Shown in pieces: positions 1 through 7,267 of a stretch of DNA of 21,193 nucleotides. The stretch is from an uncultured Alistipes sp. (GTDB taxonomy: Bacteria; Bacteroidota; Bacteroidia; Bacteroidales; Rikenellaceae). Under the pieces are notes generated by a model. That model saw nothing but the letters and a program-made list of their open reading frames with translations. It searched no databases and was not told the origin of the DNA. The position numbers and the translations under genes are program-made. The DNA is taken from the NCBI GenBank assembly GCA_904502075.1, contig CAJGDL010000010.1, positions 1 to 21,193 of the forward strand, given 5' to 3'. Every line of letters starts with the position of its first letter. The first letter of the stretch is position 1.

Positions 1-332
1 AGAACGGCCAAATCTACCTGATGGACGAGATCCATACCCCCGACTCGTCGCGTTACTTCTACGCCGAGGGGTACGAGGAGCGCCTCGCAAAGGGCGAGAA
101 GCAGAAACAACTCTCGAAGGAGTTTGTCCGCGAGTGGCTGATGGCCAACGGCTTCCAAGGTCAGGAGGGCCAGCAGGTTCCCGACATGACCCCCGAGATC
201 GTCAGCGGCATCACGGATCGCTATGTGGAGCTCTATGAGCAGATCACGGGCGAGAAGTTCTGCAAGGCCGAGGCCGACGATGTACTGAACCGCATCGAGC
301 AGAATGTAACCGAGTGGCTGAAGAGCCTCTAA
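1..332 (+). CDS. purC: Phosphoribosylaminoimidazole-succinocarboxamide synthase, C-terminal fragment
   Basis: Only the C-terminal part is present; the gene begins before the window and is in frame from base 3. PurC joins aspartate to CAIR using ATP, making SAICAR in cytoplasmic purine synthesis. The visible part contains the DEIHTPDSSRYFYAEGY block, which in SAICAR synthases holds substrate-binding residues, then the KQLSKEFVREWL helix and a C-terminal stretch (DRYVELYEQITGEKF) typical of the longer Bacteroidetes PurC. The first in-window ATG at 21 is internal and not the true start. It ends in TAA at 330-332 and a hairpin follows. Identification is by recalled family similarity and is quite secure; nothing can be said about the N-terminal ATP site. 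Confidence 0.93.
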   Translation, partial: NGQIYLMDEIHTPDSSRYFYAEGYEERLAKGEKQKQLSKEFVREWLMANGFQGQEGQQVPDMTPEIVSGITDRYVELYEQITGEKFCKAEADDVLNRIEQNVTEWLKSL

Positions 333-349
333 TAAATCGTTGAAAATCA

Positions 350-385
350 GAGGGGCTGACTAAAAATCAACATAGCCAGCCCCTC
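350..385 (+). terminator. Hairpin after purC
   Basis: GAGGGGCTG at 350-358 pairs perfectly with CAGCCCCTC at 377-385 across an 18-base A-rich loop, starting 18 bases after the purC stop. There is no clean T-run directly behind it, so it is terminator-like rather than a textbook intrinsic terminator. A second inverted repeat follows at 388-421. Confidence 0.5.
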
Positions 386-387
386 AA

Positions 388-421
388 CCTAAAAGAGCGA
401 ATAAAAAGAGGTCCTTTTAGG
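388..421 (+). repeat. Second inverted repeat in the purC-deacetylase gap
   Basis: CCTAAAAG (388-395) and CTTTTAGG (414-421) are perfect 8-base complements separated by 18 bases. With the hairpin just before, the gap holds two consecutive stem-loops. The pair could form a tandem terminator or a leader structure for the glycan operon that starts at 462. No good TAnnTTTG promoter is visible in this gap. Confidence 0.4.
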
Positions 422-437
422 CGTTAGTTCCTTTTCA

Positions 438-452
438 CCCCCCCCAAAAAAA
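438..452 (+). repeat. Homopolymer tract C8A7 upstream of the glycan operon
   Basis: Eight C residues (438-445) are followed directly by seven A residues (446-452), ending nine bases before the ATG at 462. It lies in the untranslated leader or core promoter region of the deacetylase gene. Runs of this length can change by slippage; here that would alter spacing, not reading frame. Confidence 0.6.
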
Positions 453-461
453 GAAGCTATT

Positions 462-1262
462 ATGGTACTGTTGAGTTTCGATACCGAAGAGTTTGATGTA
501 CCGCGTGAGCATGGTGTGGAGCTCCCTTTCGATGAGATGGTAGCCATCTCGGTGGAGGGTACAACCCGCATCTTGGACTGCTTGGCCGAAAAGGGCGGCA
601 TTCGAGCCACCTTTTTTTGCACGGCAGACTTTGCCGAGCATGCCCCCGAATTGATGGCCCGCATTGCCCGCGAAGGACACGAGATCGCCTCGCACGGGTG
701 CTCGCATTGGGTCTTCAAAACGGAGGATCTGGCCCGCTCGAAGGAGCGCCTGGAGGCCTTGACCGGCAAGCCCGTGGTGGGCTATCGTCAGGCCCGCATG
801 ATGCCGGTCGATGAGCGCGAGATCGCCCGCGCCGGCTACCTCTACAACTCCTCGCTCAACCCCACCTGCATCCCGGGTCGCTACATGCACCTCTCCACTC
901 CGCGTACCCCCTTTATGAAGGAGGGGGTATTGCAGATTCCGGCTTCGGTGACCCCCTGGGTGCGCTTCCCGCTCTTCTGGCTCTCGTACCACAACCTGCC
1001 GGCGGGGCTCTATCGCGCCCTGGCCCGCCGCACCCTCCGCCACGACGGACACCTCTCGATCTACTTCCACCCCTGGGAGTTTTACGAACTCGGTGAGCAC
1101 CCCGAGTTGCGCATGCCCTTCATCATTCGCAACAACTCGGGGCGGAAGATGGTCAAGCGCCTGGGAGATCTGATCGACGACCTCAAAGGTCGCGGCCACC
1201 AATTTGGCACCTATGCCGATTTTGCCGCGAAAAAACGCTCGGAATCAACCCTCCAAAAATAA
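462..1262 (+). CDS. NodB-type polysaccharide deacetylase
   Basis: A 266-residue cytoplasmic-looking protein with no signal peptide, of the NodB/carbohydrate esterase 4 fold. Visible motifs are the N-terminal FDTEEFD (residues 6-12, catalytic base and metal Asp), the metal-binding His pair in SHGCSH (H78 and H82), GYRQAR around R109, and YFHPWEF with H203 near the C-terminus. The HPWE form recalls deacetylases found in exopolysaccharide clusters (DUF3473-like). Family members remove N- or O-acyl groups from sugars or lipid-linked sugars, as ArnD does with a formyl group. It is the first gene of a four-gene operon; its TAA is followed with no gap by the next ATG. A cytoplasmic location next to a GT2 suggests a lipid-linked aminosugar substrate rather than a secreted polymer; this is inference. 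Confidence 0.85.
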   Translation: MVLLSFDTEEFDVPREHGVELPFDEMVAISVEGTTRILDCLAEKGGIRATFFCTADFAEHAPELMARIAREGHEIASHGCSHWVFKTEDLARSKERLEALTGKPVVGYRQARMMPVDEREIARAGYLYNSSLNPTCIPGRYMHLSTPRTPFMKEGVLQIPASVTPWVRFPLFWLSYHNLPAGLYRALARRTLRHDGHLSIYFHPWEFYELGEHPELRMPFIIRNNSGRKMVKRLGDLIDDLKGRGHQFGTYADFAAKKRSESTLQK

Positions 1263-2231
1263 ATGACCGCCATGCGATTAGGTATTGTATCCCCCTGCTA
1301 CAACGAGCATGAAGTGCTCTACTCTTCGGCCGAAAAATTGACCCGTCTGCTGGACGAGTTGGTGGCAAAAGGCAAGATCGAAGCCGACAGCTTCGTTCTC
1401 TTTGTGAACGACGGTTCGCGCGACAACACCTGGGAGATCATCTGCGACCTCCATGAGCGCAACCACTACTTCTCGGGGATCAACCTCGCACACAATGTCG
1501 GCCACCAAAACGCCATCATGGCGGGTATGATGACCGCACGCACGCTATGCGACGCAGTGATCACCATCGATGCCGACCTGCAGGACGACCTCGGGGCGAT
1601 CGAGGAGATGATCGACCGCTTTGCAGAGGGGCACGACATCGTCTATGGGGTGAAGGTCTCGCGCCAAGCCGACCCTTTCCTGAAGCGCACCTCGGCACAG
1701 ATGTTCTACGCCTTGCAGAACTCCATGGGGCTCAAGACAATCCCCAACCATGCCGACTTCCGCCTGATGAGCCGTCGCGCCCTGGAGGAGCTCTCGCACT
1801 ACGGGGAGCGCAACCTCTACCTCCGCGGAATTGTCCCCCTGCTGGGCTACCGCACCACCACGGTGGACGATGTGATCTCGGAGCGCGAAGCCGGAGCCTC
1901 GAAATACACCCTCTCGAAGATGCTCAACCTGGCCGTGGACGGAATCACCTCCTTCTCGGTAAGACCCATTCGACTGATCATTGGTGCCGGGCTCTTCTTC
2001 CTGGTTGTCAGCGTGTTGATGACCATCTACATCCTCTACTCCTACTTCGTGCACTCGGTGGTACCGGGCTGGACCTCGATGATGCTTTCGCTCTGGTTCA
2101 TCGGCTCGATCATCCTGCTTGCCATCGGCGTGATCGGTGAGTACATCGGCAAGATCTATGTCGAGGTGAAGAATCGCCCGCGCTACAACATCGAGCGCTT
2201 CATGCACCACGAACCCCAAAAGAAGGAGTAG
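1263..2231 (+). CDS. GT2 polyprenyl-phosphate glycosyltransferase with two C-terminal membrane helices
   Basis: A 322-residue protein of the GtrB/ArnC/dolichyl-phosphate-mannose-synthase type. The GT-A domain starts with SPCYNE (10-15) and includes NDGSRDNTWE (49-58), the metal-binding DAD with QDD after it (IDADLQDD, 102-109) and EREAGASKY (207-215). Two hydrophobic helices (about 236-260 and 273-296) are followed by the usual basic tail VKNRPRYNI. Such enzymes move a sugar from a nucleotide donor onto undecaprenyl phosphate at the inner face of the cytoplasmic membrane. The ATG directly abuts the stop of the deacetylase; ATG at 1272 is an alternative start that would keep all motifs. The two base pairs between this gene and the next suggest translational coupling. 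The sugar cannot be read from sequence. Confidence 0.9.
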   Translation: MTAMRLGIVSPCYNEHEVLYSSAEKLTRLLDELVAKGKIEADSFVLFVNDGSRDNTWEIICDLHERNHYFSGINLAHNVGHQNAIMAGMMTARTLCDAVITIDADLQDDLGAIEEMIDRFAEGHDIVYGVKVSRQADPFLKRTSAQMFYALQNSMGLKTIPNHADFRLMSRRALEELSHYGERNLYLRGIVPLLGYRTTTVDDVISEREAGASKYTLSKMLNLAVDGITSFSVRPIRLIIGAGLFFLVVSVLMTIYILYSYFVHSVVPGWTSMMLSLWFIGSIILLAIGVIGEYIGKIYVEVKNRPRYNIERFMHHEPQKKE

Positions 2232-2233
2232 CC

Positions 2234-3448
2234 ATGCACGACTCTTTGAAACACGGAAAAGAGGCGCTCTCGGCTCTCTTCAGACGACCGTTTTGGAGCG
2301 ATTGGCGCACGATGAGTGGGCTGTGGCTGCTCATCGGCTTGGTCGCCGGTCTGACGAAGCTCGGCCGCTGCAACAATTTTCTGATTTACAAGTATACCTT
2401 TTGGCACGCCTGGGAGCGGGTGTCGCTCTACGCCTCCTATCCCGAATACGGCGATACGAACCACTACGGCCCCCTGTTCAGTCTCCTCGCAGCCCCCTTT
2501 GCCCTGGTCCCTGAAGGGTTGGGGCTCGTCCTCTGGTGCGTGGGGCTGGCCGCCCTGCTGCTGTGGGCTGTCAAAAACCTGCCGGTCGAGAAGCACCAAC
2601 AGGTCTTTGTGATTTGGTTCTGCGCCCACGAGTTGCTTACGGCCCTCTTCATGCAGCAGTTCAATGTTGCCACCGTAGCCCTGATCCTTGCGACCTACAC
2701 CGCCATCGAGCGGCGCAAAGAGGGATGGGCCGCCCTCTTCATCGTCATCGGTATGCTCGTCAAACTCTACGGCGTGGTGGGCCTCGCCTTCTTCTTCTTT
2801 GCCAAGCGTAAGATCCGCTTCATTTTGGCCGGACTGGGCTGGACGGCGGTGCTCTTTGCGGCTCCGATGGTGATCTCATCGCCCGAGTATGTCATTTCGC
2901 AATATGGCGAGTGGGTCGCCAGCCTCACCGAAAAGGGGTCGCTCAACCTCTTCTCGCTCTACCAAAATGTCTCGTTGCTGGGCTTCGTGCGCAAGGTCTC
3001 GGGCTCGGCCTCCTACTCCGATCTGTGGCTCATCGTAAGCGGACTGATCCTCTTCGCACTGCCCTATCTGCGCCTTGGGCAGTACCGCCATGCCGCCTTC
3101 CGAGAGACACTCCTGGCCTCGGTGTTGCTCTTCGTGGTTCTCTTCTCCACGGGTAGCGAGTCGAGTAGCTACATCATCGCCCTGATCGGAACCTCGCTTT
3201 GGTACACAGCCGCTCCGTGGCAACGCTCCCGATGGGATGTGGCGCTGATGATCTTCGCCTTCATCCTCACAAGCCTCTCTCCCTCGGATCTCTTCCCACG
3301 CGCCCTGCGCCAAAATTGGGTGCTCCCCTACGCCCTGAAGGCCGTGCCCTGCATTCTGATCTGGCTGAAATTGGTGTGGGAGATGGCGACACGCGACTAT
3401 GCCCCCACAACGGAGGGAGAAACCAACCTAAAGAAGATCGAGGCATGA
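2234..3448 (+). CDS. GT87-like (DUF2029) integral membrane glycosyltransferase
   Basis: A 404-residue, strongly hydrophobic protein with roughly nine to eleven predicted helices, resembling the GT87/DUF2029 polytopic GT-C enzymes. The first extracytoplasmic loop carries EYGDTNHYGPLFSLLAAPF (71-89). Here D74 is a plausible catalytic Asp, and the NxYGP pattern recurs in this family. A KLYGVVGLAFFFFAKRK segment in the middle is also typical. GT-C enzymes use a polyprenyl-phosphate sugar as donor and act on the outer face of the membrane, which fits the GT2 gene immediately upstream (2-base gap) and the GtrA gene downstream (ATGA overlap). The acceptor is unknown. Assignment to GT87 rather than another GT-C family is by recalled motif and should be treated as probable. 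Confidence 0.75.
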   Translation: MHDSLKHGKEALSALFRRPFWSDWRTMSGLWLLIGLVAGLTKLGRCNNFLIYKYTFWHAWERVSLYASYPEYGDTNHYGPLFSLLAAPFALVPEGLGLVLWCVGLAALLLWAVKNLPVEKHQQVFVIWFCAHELLTALFMQQFNVATVALILATYTAIERRKEGWAALFIVIGMLVKLYGVVGLAFFFFAKRKIRFILAGLGWTAVLFAAPMVISSPEYVISQYGEWVASLTEKGSLNLFSLYQNVSLLGFVRKVSGSASYSDLWLIVSGLILFALPYLRLGQYRHAAFRETLLASVLLFVVLFSTGSESSSYIIALIGTSLWYTAAPWQRSRWDVALMIFAFILTSLSPSDLFPRALRQNWVLPYALKAVPCILIWLKLVWEMATRDYAPTTEGETNLKKIEA

Positions 3449-3840
3449 ACCCGATGAAACGACTTACCCGCGAGGAGTTTTGGCAGTTTGTACGCTTTGT
3501 GATCGTAGGCTGCACGGCCGCCGCCATCCACTACGGAGGCTACTGCCTGCTGCGGCTTTGGATCCCACTCAACGTGGCCTACACGGCAGGCTACTGCATC
3601 GCCTTGGTCTGCAACTTCTTTCTGACCACCTACTTCACCTTCCGTGGCCGTCCCTCGACGGGCAAGGTGGCGGGCTTCGGCTTCAGCCATCTGGTAAACT
3701 ATCTGCTCCACATGGGCCTCTTCAACGCCTTCTTGTGGATGGGGATCCCCGAACTTGTGGCTCCGATTCTGGTGCTGATGATCGCCGTGCCGACCAACTA
3801 CCTCTTGCTCCACCTCTTCTTCGCCAAAAAGAAGGAGTAG
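3445..3840 (+). CDS. GtrA-family membrane protein (putative polyprenyl-phosphate-sugar flippase)
   Basis: A 131-residue protein with four predicted helices (about 14-37, 42-66, 76-99, 104-126) and the GtrA hallmark NFFLTTYFTFR (57-67). GtrA proteins are proposed to flip undecaprenyl-phosphate-linked sugars or to support the partner GT2. The start is set at the ATG at 3445, which overlaps the previous stop as ATGA; the open frame continues upstream to 3199 but that part lies inside the GT87-like gene and has no GtrA features. It closes the operon: a strong hairpin follows 17 bases after the stop. Confidence 0.88.
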   Translation: MNPMKRLTREEFWQFVRFVIVGCTAAAIHYGGYCLLRLWIPLNVAYTAGYCIALVCNFFLTTYFTFRGRPSTGKVAGFGFSHLVNYLLHMGLFNAFLWMGIPELVAPILVLMIAVPTNYLLLHLFFAKKKE

Positions 3841-3857
3841 TGCCACGCCTAAAAGAT

Positions 3858-3896
3858 AGAGGGAGGGTGTTCAACAAGATTGAACACCCTCCCTCT
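3858..3896. terminator. Bidirectional 17-bp hairpin between converging genes
   Basis: AGAGGGAGGGTGTTCAA (3858-3874) and TTGAACACCCTCCCTCT (3880-3896) are perfect complements around a five-base loop. It lies between the plus-strand glycan operon ending at 3840 and the minus-strand oxidoreductase ending at 3918, so it can serve both. No long T-run follows on the plus strand; on the minus strand CTTTT follows. Confidence 0.85.
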
Positions 3897-3917
3897 GTAT
3901 GAATAGCAAGGCGGTGG

Positions 3918-5474
3918 CTATGCGATGTAGTGCTCTACGGCCTCGGCAATGCGTTCGCCATCCAGGGCCGCCGAGATGATGCCTCCGGCATAACCGGCCC
4001 CCTCTCCCGCGGGGAATAAACCGCAAACCTCGGGATGCATGAGCGACTGTGGATCGCGCGGGATGCGTACCGGCGTCGAGGTGCGCGACTCAACCCCCAT
4101 AACCAAAGCCTCGTTGGTCAAAAAGCCCTTCATCCTTCGGCCGAAGGTGGCAATGCCGCTTCTCAAGCCCTGTGCAATGAACGAGGGCATCCACTGATCC
4201 AGGCGCGAGGGGGTGATACCCGGAATATAGGAGGTGCGGGGAAGGCTCTTGCTCGCCCGTCCGCTCACAAAGTCGGCCACCCGTTGGGCCGGAGCGATCT
4301 GATGTTCTCCACCATGCAAGCGCGCCATCTCCTCGAACTGCTCCTGGAATTTCAAGCCGGCCAATTCGCCCCACTCGCTGCGCAAATGGTCAAAATCACT
4401 CAGACGCACCTCCGTCACCAATCCCGAATTGGCAAAGGGCGAGGTGCGACCGCTGGGCGACATCCCGTTTACGACCGACTGCTTCGCATCGGTCAGGGCC
4501 GGCACGATGAAGCCTCCCGGACACATACAGAAGGAGTAGACTCCACGCCCCTGCTCTTGGCTCACCAAAGAGTAGGCCGCCGCCGGGAGCCACTCACCAC
4601 GCCCCTCGGGGTTGTGGTATTGAATTTGGTCGATGAGTTGCTGCGGATGCTCGATGCGCACCCCCATGGCAAAGGGCTTCGATTCGAGACGGATCCCCTT
4701 ATCGTGAAGCAGGTGGTAGATGTCGCGCGCCGAGTGGCCCGTGGCCAGCACCACGGCCGCCGCCTCGATCCACTCGCCACCGCAGGCCACCGCCTCGATG
4801 CGTCCGTTGCGGATCCGCAGGTCGGTTACCTTGCGCTCGAAGAGGTAGTCGCCCCCCGCCTCGACGATCGTGCGGCGCATGTTTTGCATGATGCGGGGCA
4901 GTTTGTCGGTACCGATATGGGGGTGGGCCTCATAGAGGATGCGCGGATCGGCTCCGTGAAAGACCAGGGTTTGCAGCGCTTTGTTGTAGTCGCCGCGTTT
5001 CTTGGAGCGCGTGAAGAGTTTTCCGTCCGAGAAGGTGCCGGCACCCCCCTCGCCAAACGAGTAGTTCGACTCGGGATCGACCTCCTCGTTGCGGTTGATG
5101 CGGGCAATGTCGTACTTACGGCTCAAGACATCCTTGCCTCGCTCCAACACGATGGGCCGATAGCCCAACTCGATGAGTCGCAACGCCGCGAACAACCCCG
5201 CGGGGCCTGCACCGATAACCACCACCTCGGTGCGATGGCGCACATCGGGGTAGTCGAAGTGAACCGGAGCCGGCTGGGGCTCGTGATCCTCATAGAGCTC
5301 CAGCGTAAGGTTGACCTTGATCTGTCGCTGACGGGCATCGACCGAACGCTTCAGAATGCGCACCAGGGCAATCTGATCTTCGCGAAGGCCCAAGCGATGT
5401 GCGGCCACAGTCGTATAGGTGTGGCTGTCGGCCGCCTCACGGGGCGAAAGTTGCAGGGTAAGTGTCTTCGGCAT
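3918..5474 (-). CDS. FAD-dependent oxidoreductase, COG2509 type
   Basis: A 518-residue protein that matches the family of uncharacterised FAD-dependent dehydrogenases common in Bacteroidetes and Firmicutes. After an N-terminal region of about 80 residues comes the dinucleotide-binding VVIGAGPAGLFAALR (85-99) with the acidic residue of the second strand in VLERG (109-113). Further family blocks are FGEGGAGTFSDGK (140-152), ATGHSARD (244-251) and CMCPGGFIVPA (316-326), and a C-terminal FAD motif PAGEGAGYAGGI. It is cytoplasmic with no signal or membrane segment. Substrate and electron partner are unknown for the family. It is transcribed alone from a promoter with TATCTTTG at 5504-5497, about 22 bases before its ATG. 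Confidence 0.88.
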   Translation of the reverse strand: MPKTLTLQLSPREAADSHTYTTVAAHRLGLREDQIALVRILKRSVDARQRQIKVNLTLELYEDHEPQPAPVHFDYPDVRHRTEVVVIGAGPAGLFAALRLIELGYRPIVLERGKDVLSRKYDIARINRNEEVDPESNYSFGEGGAGTFSDGKLFTRSKKRGDYNKALQTLVFHGADPRILYEAHPHIGTDKLPRIMQNMRRTIVEAGGDYLFERKVTDLRIRNGRIEAVACGGEWIEAAAVVLATGHSARDIYHLLHDKGIRLESKPFAMGVRIEHPQQLIDQIQYHNPEGRGEWLPAAAYSLVSQEQGRGVYSFCMCPGGFIVPALTDAKQSVVNGMSPSGRTSPFANSGLVTEVRLSDFDHLRSEWGELAGLKFQEQFEEMARLHGGEHQIAPAQRVADFVSGRASKSLPRTSYIPGITPSRLDQWMPSFIAQGLRSGIATFGRRMKGFLTNEALVMGVESRTSTPVRIPRDPQSLMHPEVCGLFPAGEGAGYAGGIISAALDGERIAEAVEHYIA

Positions 5475-5494
5475 AAAAAATCCAGCGTTACGAG

Positions 5495-5537
5495 GACAAA
5501 GATAGGAAAAAGTTGCAACAAAAGTAGTATCTTTGTC
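5495..5537. promoter_or_regulatory. Symmetric divergent promoter pair
   Basis: GACAAAGATA (5495-5504) and TATCTTTGTC (5528-5537) form a perfect 10-base inverted repeat centred on the palindrome GTTGCAAC (5512-5519). Each arm contains an exact Bacteroidetes -7 element TATCTTTG, one pointing left to the oxidoreductase and one pointing right to the glycosyltransferase. The rightward element ends only four bases before the ATG at 5540. No TTTG -33 element is found at the usual spacing on either side. Confidence 0.7.
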
Positions 5538-5539
5538 TT

Positions 5540-6415
5540 ATGAATTACTCCTTTTCGATTATTGTCTGTTCGATCAAGCCCGAGTTGGCCGAGGCGTTGC
5601 ACCAAAATATCGCCTCCACCATCGGTTGCCCCTTTGAGATGCTGATCTGCGACAACCGCAATACCGGCAAGGGAATCTGCGCCGTCTACAACGAGGCTGC
5701 GGCACGCGCCACAGGCGACTACCTCTGCTTTGTCCACGAGGATGTCCTCTTCCACACCCCGCATTGGGGGGCTCGGATCGCCCAAAAGCTCCGCGAGGAG
5801 TCGTGCGGTGTGATCGGCTTTGCCGGCTCGAACACGAAATTGGCCTCGCTCTCGGGATGGAGCGCCAACAGCAGCGATGTGCGACAGCACTACACCCAGC
5901 GCCTCCGCTCGGGCAAGCGCCGCCACTTCTCGACCAACCCGGCCAACGAGGAGTTCTCCCCCTCGGTTTGCCTCGACGGCTTCTGCCTCTTCGTGCGCCG
6001 CGAGGTGTGGCAGCAGAGCCCCTTTGACGCCTCAACCTTCCCCGGATTCCATGGCTACGACCTCGACTTCACCACCTCGATCGCCCGGCGGTGGAGCAAC
6101 TATGTCTGCCAAATCGTCGAGGTGGAACACATCTCCGAAGGGGGCTTTTCGAAGGTGTGGTTCGAGGCACTGAAACGCTATCACGACAAACACCGCGAAG
6201 AGCTACCCCTCTTTGCCGGCTGGAGCCCTACGCTTGAGCAACTCGCCACCTTGGAGCGAAAATCGGAGGCCTACTTCATCAAGTTTCTCCTGAAGATGGG
6301 GCTCTATGAGCGGGGTGAAGGGGTGAAGGCCATCTTTCGCCACATAGGAAAATATCCCCTCCATGCCTCCTCATGGGCCTTGCTCCTGAAGGGGTTGAAA
6401 TACGGCCTACGCTAA
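5540..6415 (+). CDS. GT2-like glycosyltransferase (Glyco_tranf_2_5 type)
   Basis: A 291-residue protein with a GT-A fold and no membrane helices. It opens with the strand FSIIVCSIK (5-13), has ICDNRN (36-41), YNEAAARATGDYL (50-62) and the acidic FVHEDV (64-69) in the position of the DxD motif. The C-terminal half holds CLDGFCLFVRREVW (144-157) and FHGYDLDF (170-177), which are typical of the Glyco_tranf_2_5 family (PF13712). These enzymes sit in capsule, O-antigen or protein-glycan loci; donor and acceptor are unknown. The start at 5540 is the only one that keeps the first beta strand. It is coupled to the next gene by a four-base gap. Its promoter lies so close that the transcript may be leaderless. 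Confidence 0.8.
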   Translation: MNYSFSIIVCSIKPELAEALHQNIASTIGCPFEMLICDNRNTGKGICAVYNEAAARATGDYLCFVHEDVLFHTPHWGARIAQKLREESCGVIGFAGSNTKLASLSGWSANSSDVRQHYTQRLRSGKRRHFSTNPANEEFSPSVCLDGFCLFVRREVWQQSPFDASTFPGFHGYDLDFTTSIARRWSNYVCQIVEVEHISEGGFSKVWFEALKRYHDKHREELPLFAGWSPTLEQLATLERKSEAYFIKFLLKMGLYERGEGVKAIFRHIGKYPLHASSWALLLKGLKYGLR

Positions 6416-6419
6416 AACC

Positions 6420-7202
6420 ATGAAGAAGACCTGCATAGTACTTATTCCGCTCTATAAGAGCGAGTTGAAAGCCGAGGAGATGGCTTCGGTGGAGCATAAC
6501 CTCGCGGTGCTCGGCAACCGCTATCCCGTGCGTTTTTTGGTCCCCGAAGGGGTCGATTTCTCGGCCATCGAGAGCCGCTTTCCGGGTGTAGAGTTGGTGA
6601 GCGTGAGCGATGCATGGCTCGGCACCCGTTGCGGCATCGCAGGCTACAACCGCATGATGCTCTCCGGTGCCTTCTACGACCTCTTTTCCGACTACGACTA
6701 CCTGCTGATCTGCCAACCCGATGTGTGGCTCTTTCGCGACGAACTCGACAAGTGGTGTGGCCGCGGTTACGACTATGTCGGTGCCCCCTGGCCCGAGAAG
6801 CCGATCTACCGCTGCTGGCCCGTACGCCTCTACCTGAAGTTGCACCGCGCACTCACCCCCAAGCAAACGGTGCTGCGCAGCGACCTCTTCAATCGCGTAG
6901 GCAACGGAGGCCTCTCGTTGCGCCGCATCGCCCCCTTTCGGACCGCCTGCTCGCGCTATGCGAAGGAGATCGAGCGCTTCTTGGGCGAAACCCACGCCCT
7001 CTACAACGAAGATACCTTTTGGGCCCTTGTCCCCGAAGGGTGGCACTACCCCTCGGCCGAGGAGGCCCGCTGCTTCGCCTTCGACCTGAAGCCCGAGTTG
7101 GCCCTGCAACTCAATGGCGGAGAGCTTCCCTTTGGCTGTCACGGCTGGTTCCGCCCCGAACGCCGCGCCTTCTGGAACGGCTACATTCCCCAAAAGCGGT
7201 AA
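6420..7202 (+). CDS. DUF5672 glycosyltransferase-like protein
   Basis: A 260-residue soluble protein carrying the full run of DUF5672 landmarks: DYDYLLICQPDVWLF (91-105) with the acidic motif, YDYVGAPW (117-124), VGNGGLSLRR (160-169), NEDTFW (196-201) and PFGCHGW (237-243). DUF5672 proteins are found beside sugar transferases and resemble retaining GT-A enzymes, but I know of no characterised activity to assign here. It follows the GT2-like gene by four bases and is probably co-transcribed with it, so the two may add successive sugars to the same glycan. Its stop codon lies inside the left arm of an inverted repeat whose right arm touches the kbl promoter. Confidence 0.8.
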   Translation: MKKTCIVLIPLYKSELKAEEMASVEHNLAVLGNRYPVRFLVPEGVDFSAIESRFPGVELVSVSDAWLGTRCGIAGYNRMMLSGAFYDLFSDYDYLLICQPDVWLFRDELDKWCGRGYDYVGAPWPEKPIYRCWPVRLYLKLHRALTPKQTVLRSDLFNRVGNGGLSLRRIAPFRTACSRYAKEIERFLGETHALYNEDTFWALVPEGWHYPSAEEARCFAFDLKPELALQLNGGELPFGCHGWFRPERRAFWNGYIPQKR

Positions 7203-7267
7203 CAATTTGTAAGGCCGAAGAAAAAAATCGGGGCGAAAAGGTATAGCGAACGCAAAAAATTGTTACC
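7198..7267. repeat. 11-base inverted repeat spanning the DUF5672-kbl gap
   Basis: GGTAACAATTT (7198-7208) and AAATTGTTACC (7257-7267) are perfect complements separated by 48 bases. The left arm contains the stop codon of the upstream gene, and the right arm overlaps the candidate kbl -7 element at 7264-7271. It could be a terminator stem or a pair of operator half-sites. Confidence 0.45.

Noticed and set aside
435..1202. 255-codon minus-strand frame opposite the deacetylase
   Set aside because: No motifs, and the opposite strand encodes a complete NodB-type protein in an operon.
3199..3444. Extended form of the GtrA protein
   Set aside because: The extra residues lie within the GT87-like gene and are Arg/Pro-rich; the ATGA overlap at 3445 gives a normal-length GtrA.
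4035..5543. 502-codon open frame on the plus strand opposite the FAD oxidoreductase
   Set aside because: It mirrors the codon structure of the minus-strand gene, has no recognisable motifs and low-complexity composition; the oxidoreductase on the other strand has clear FAD motifs.
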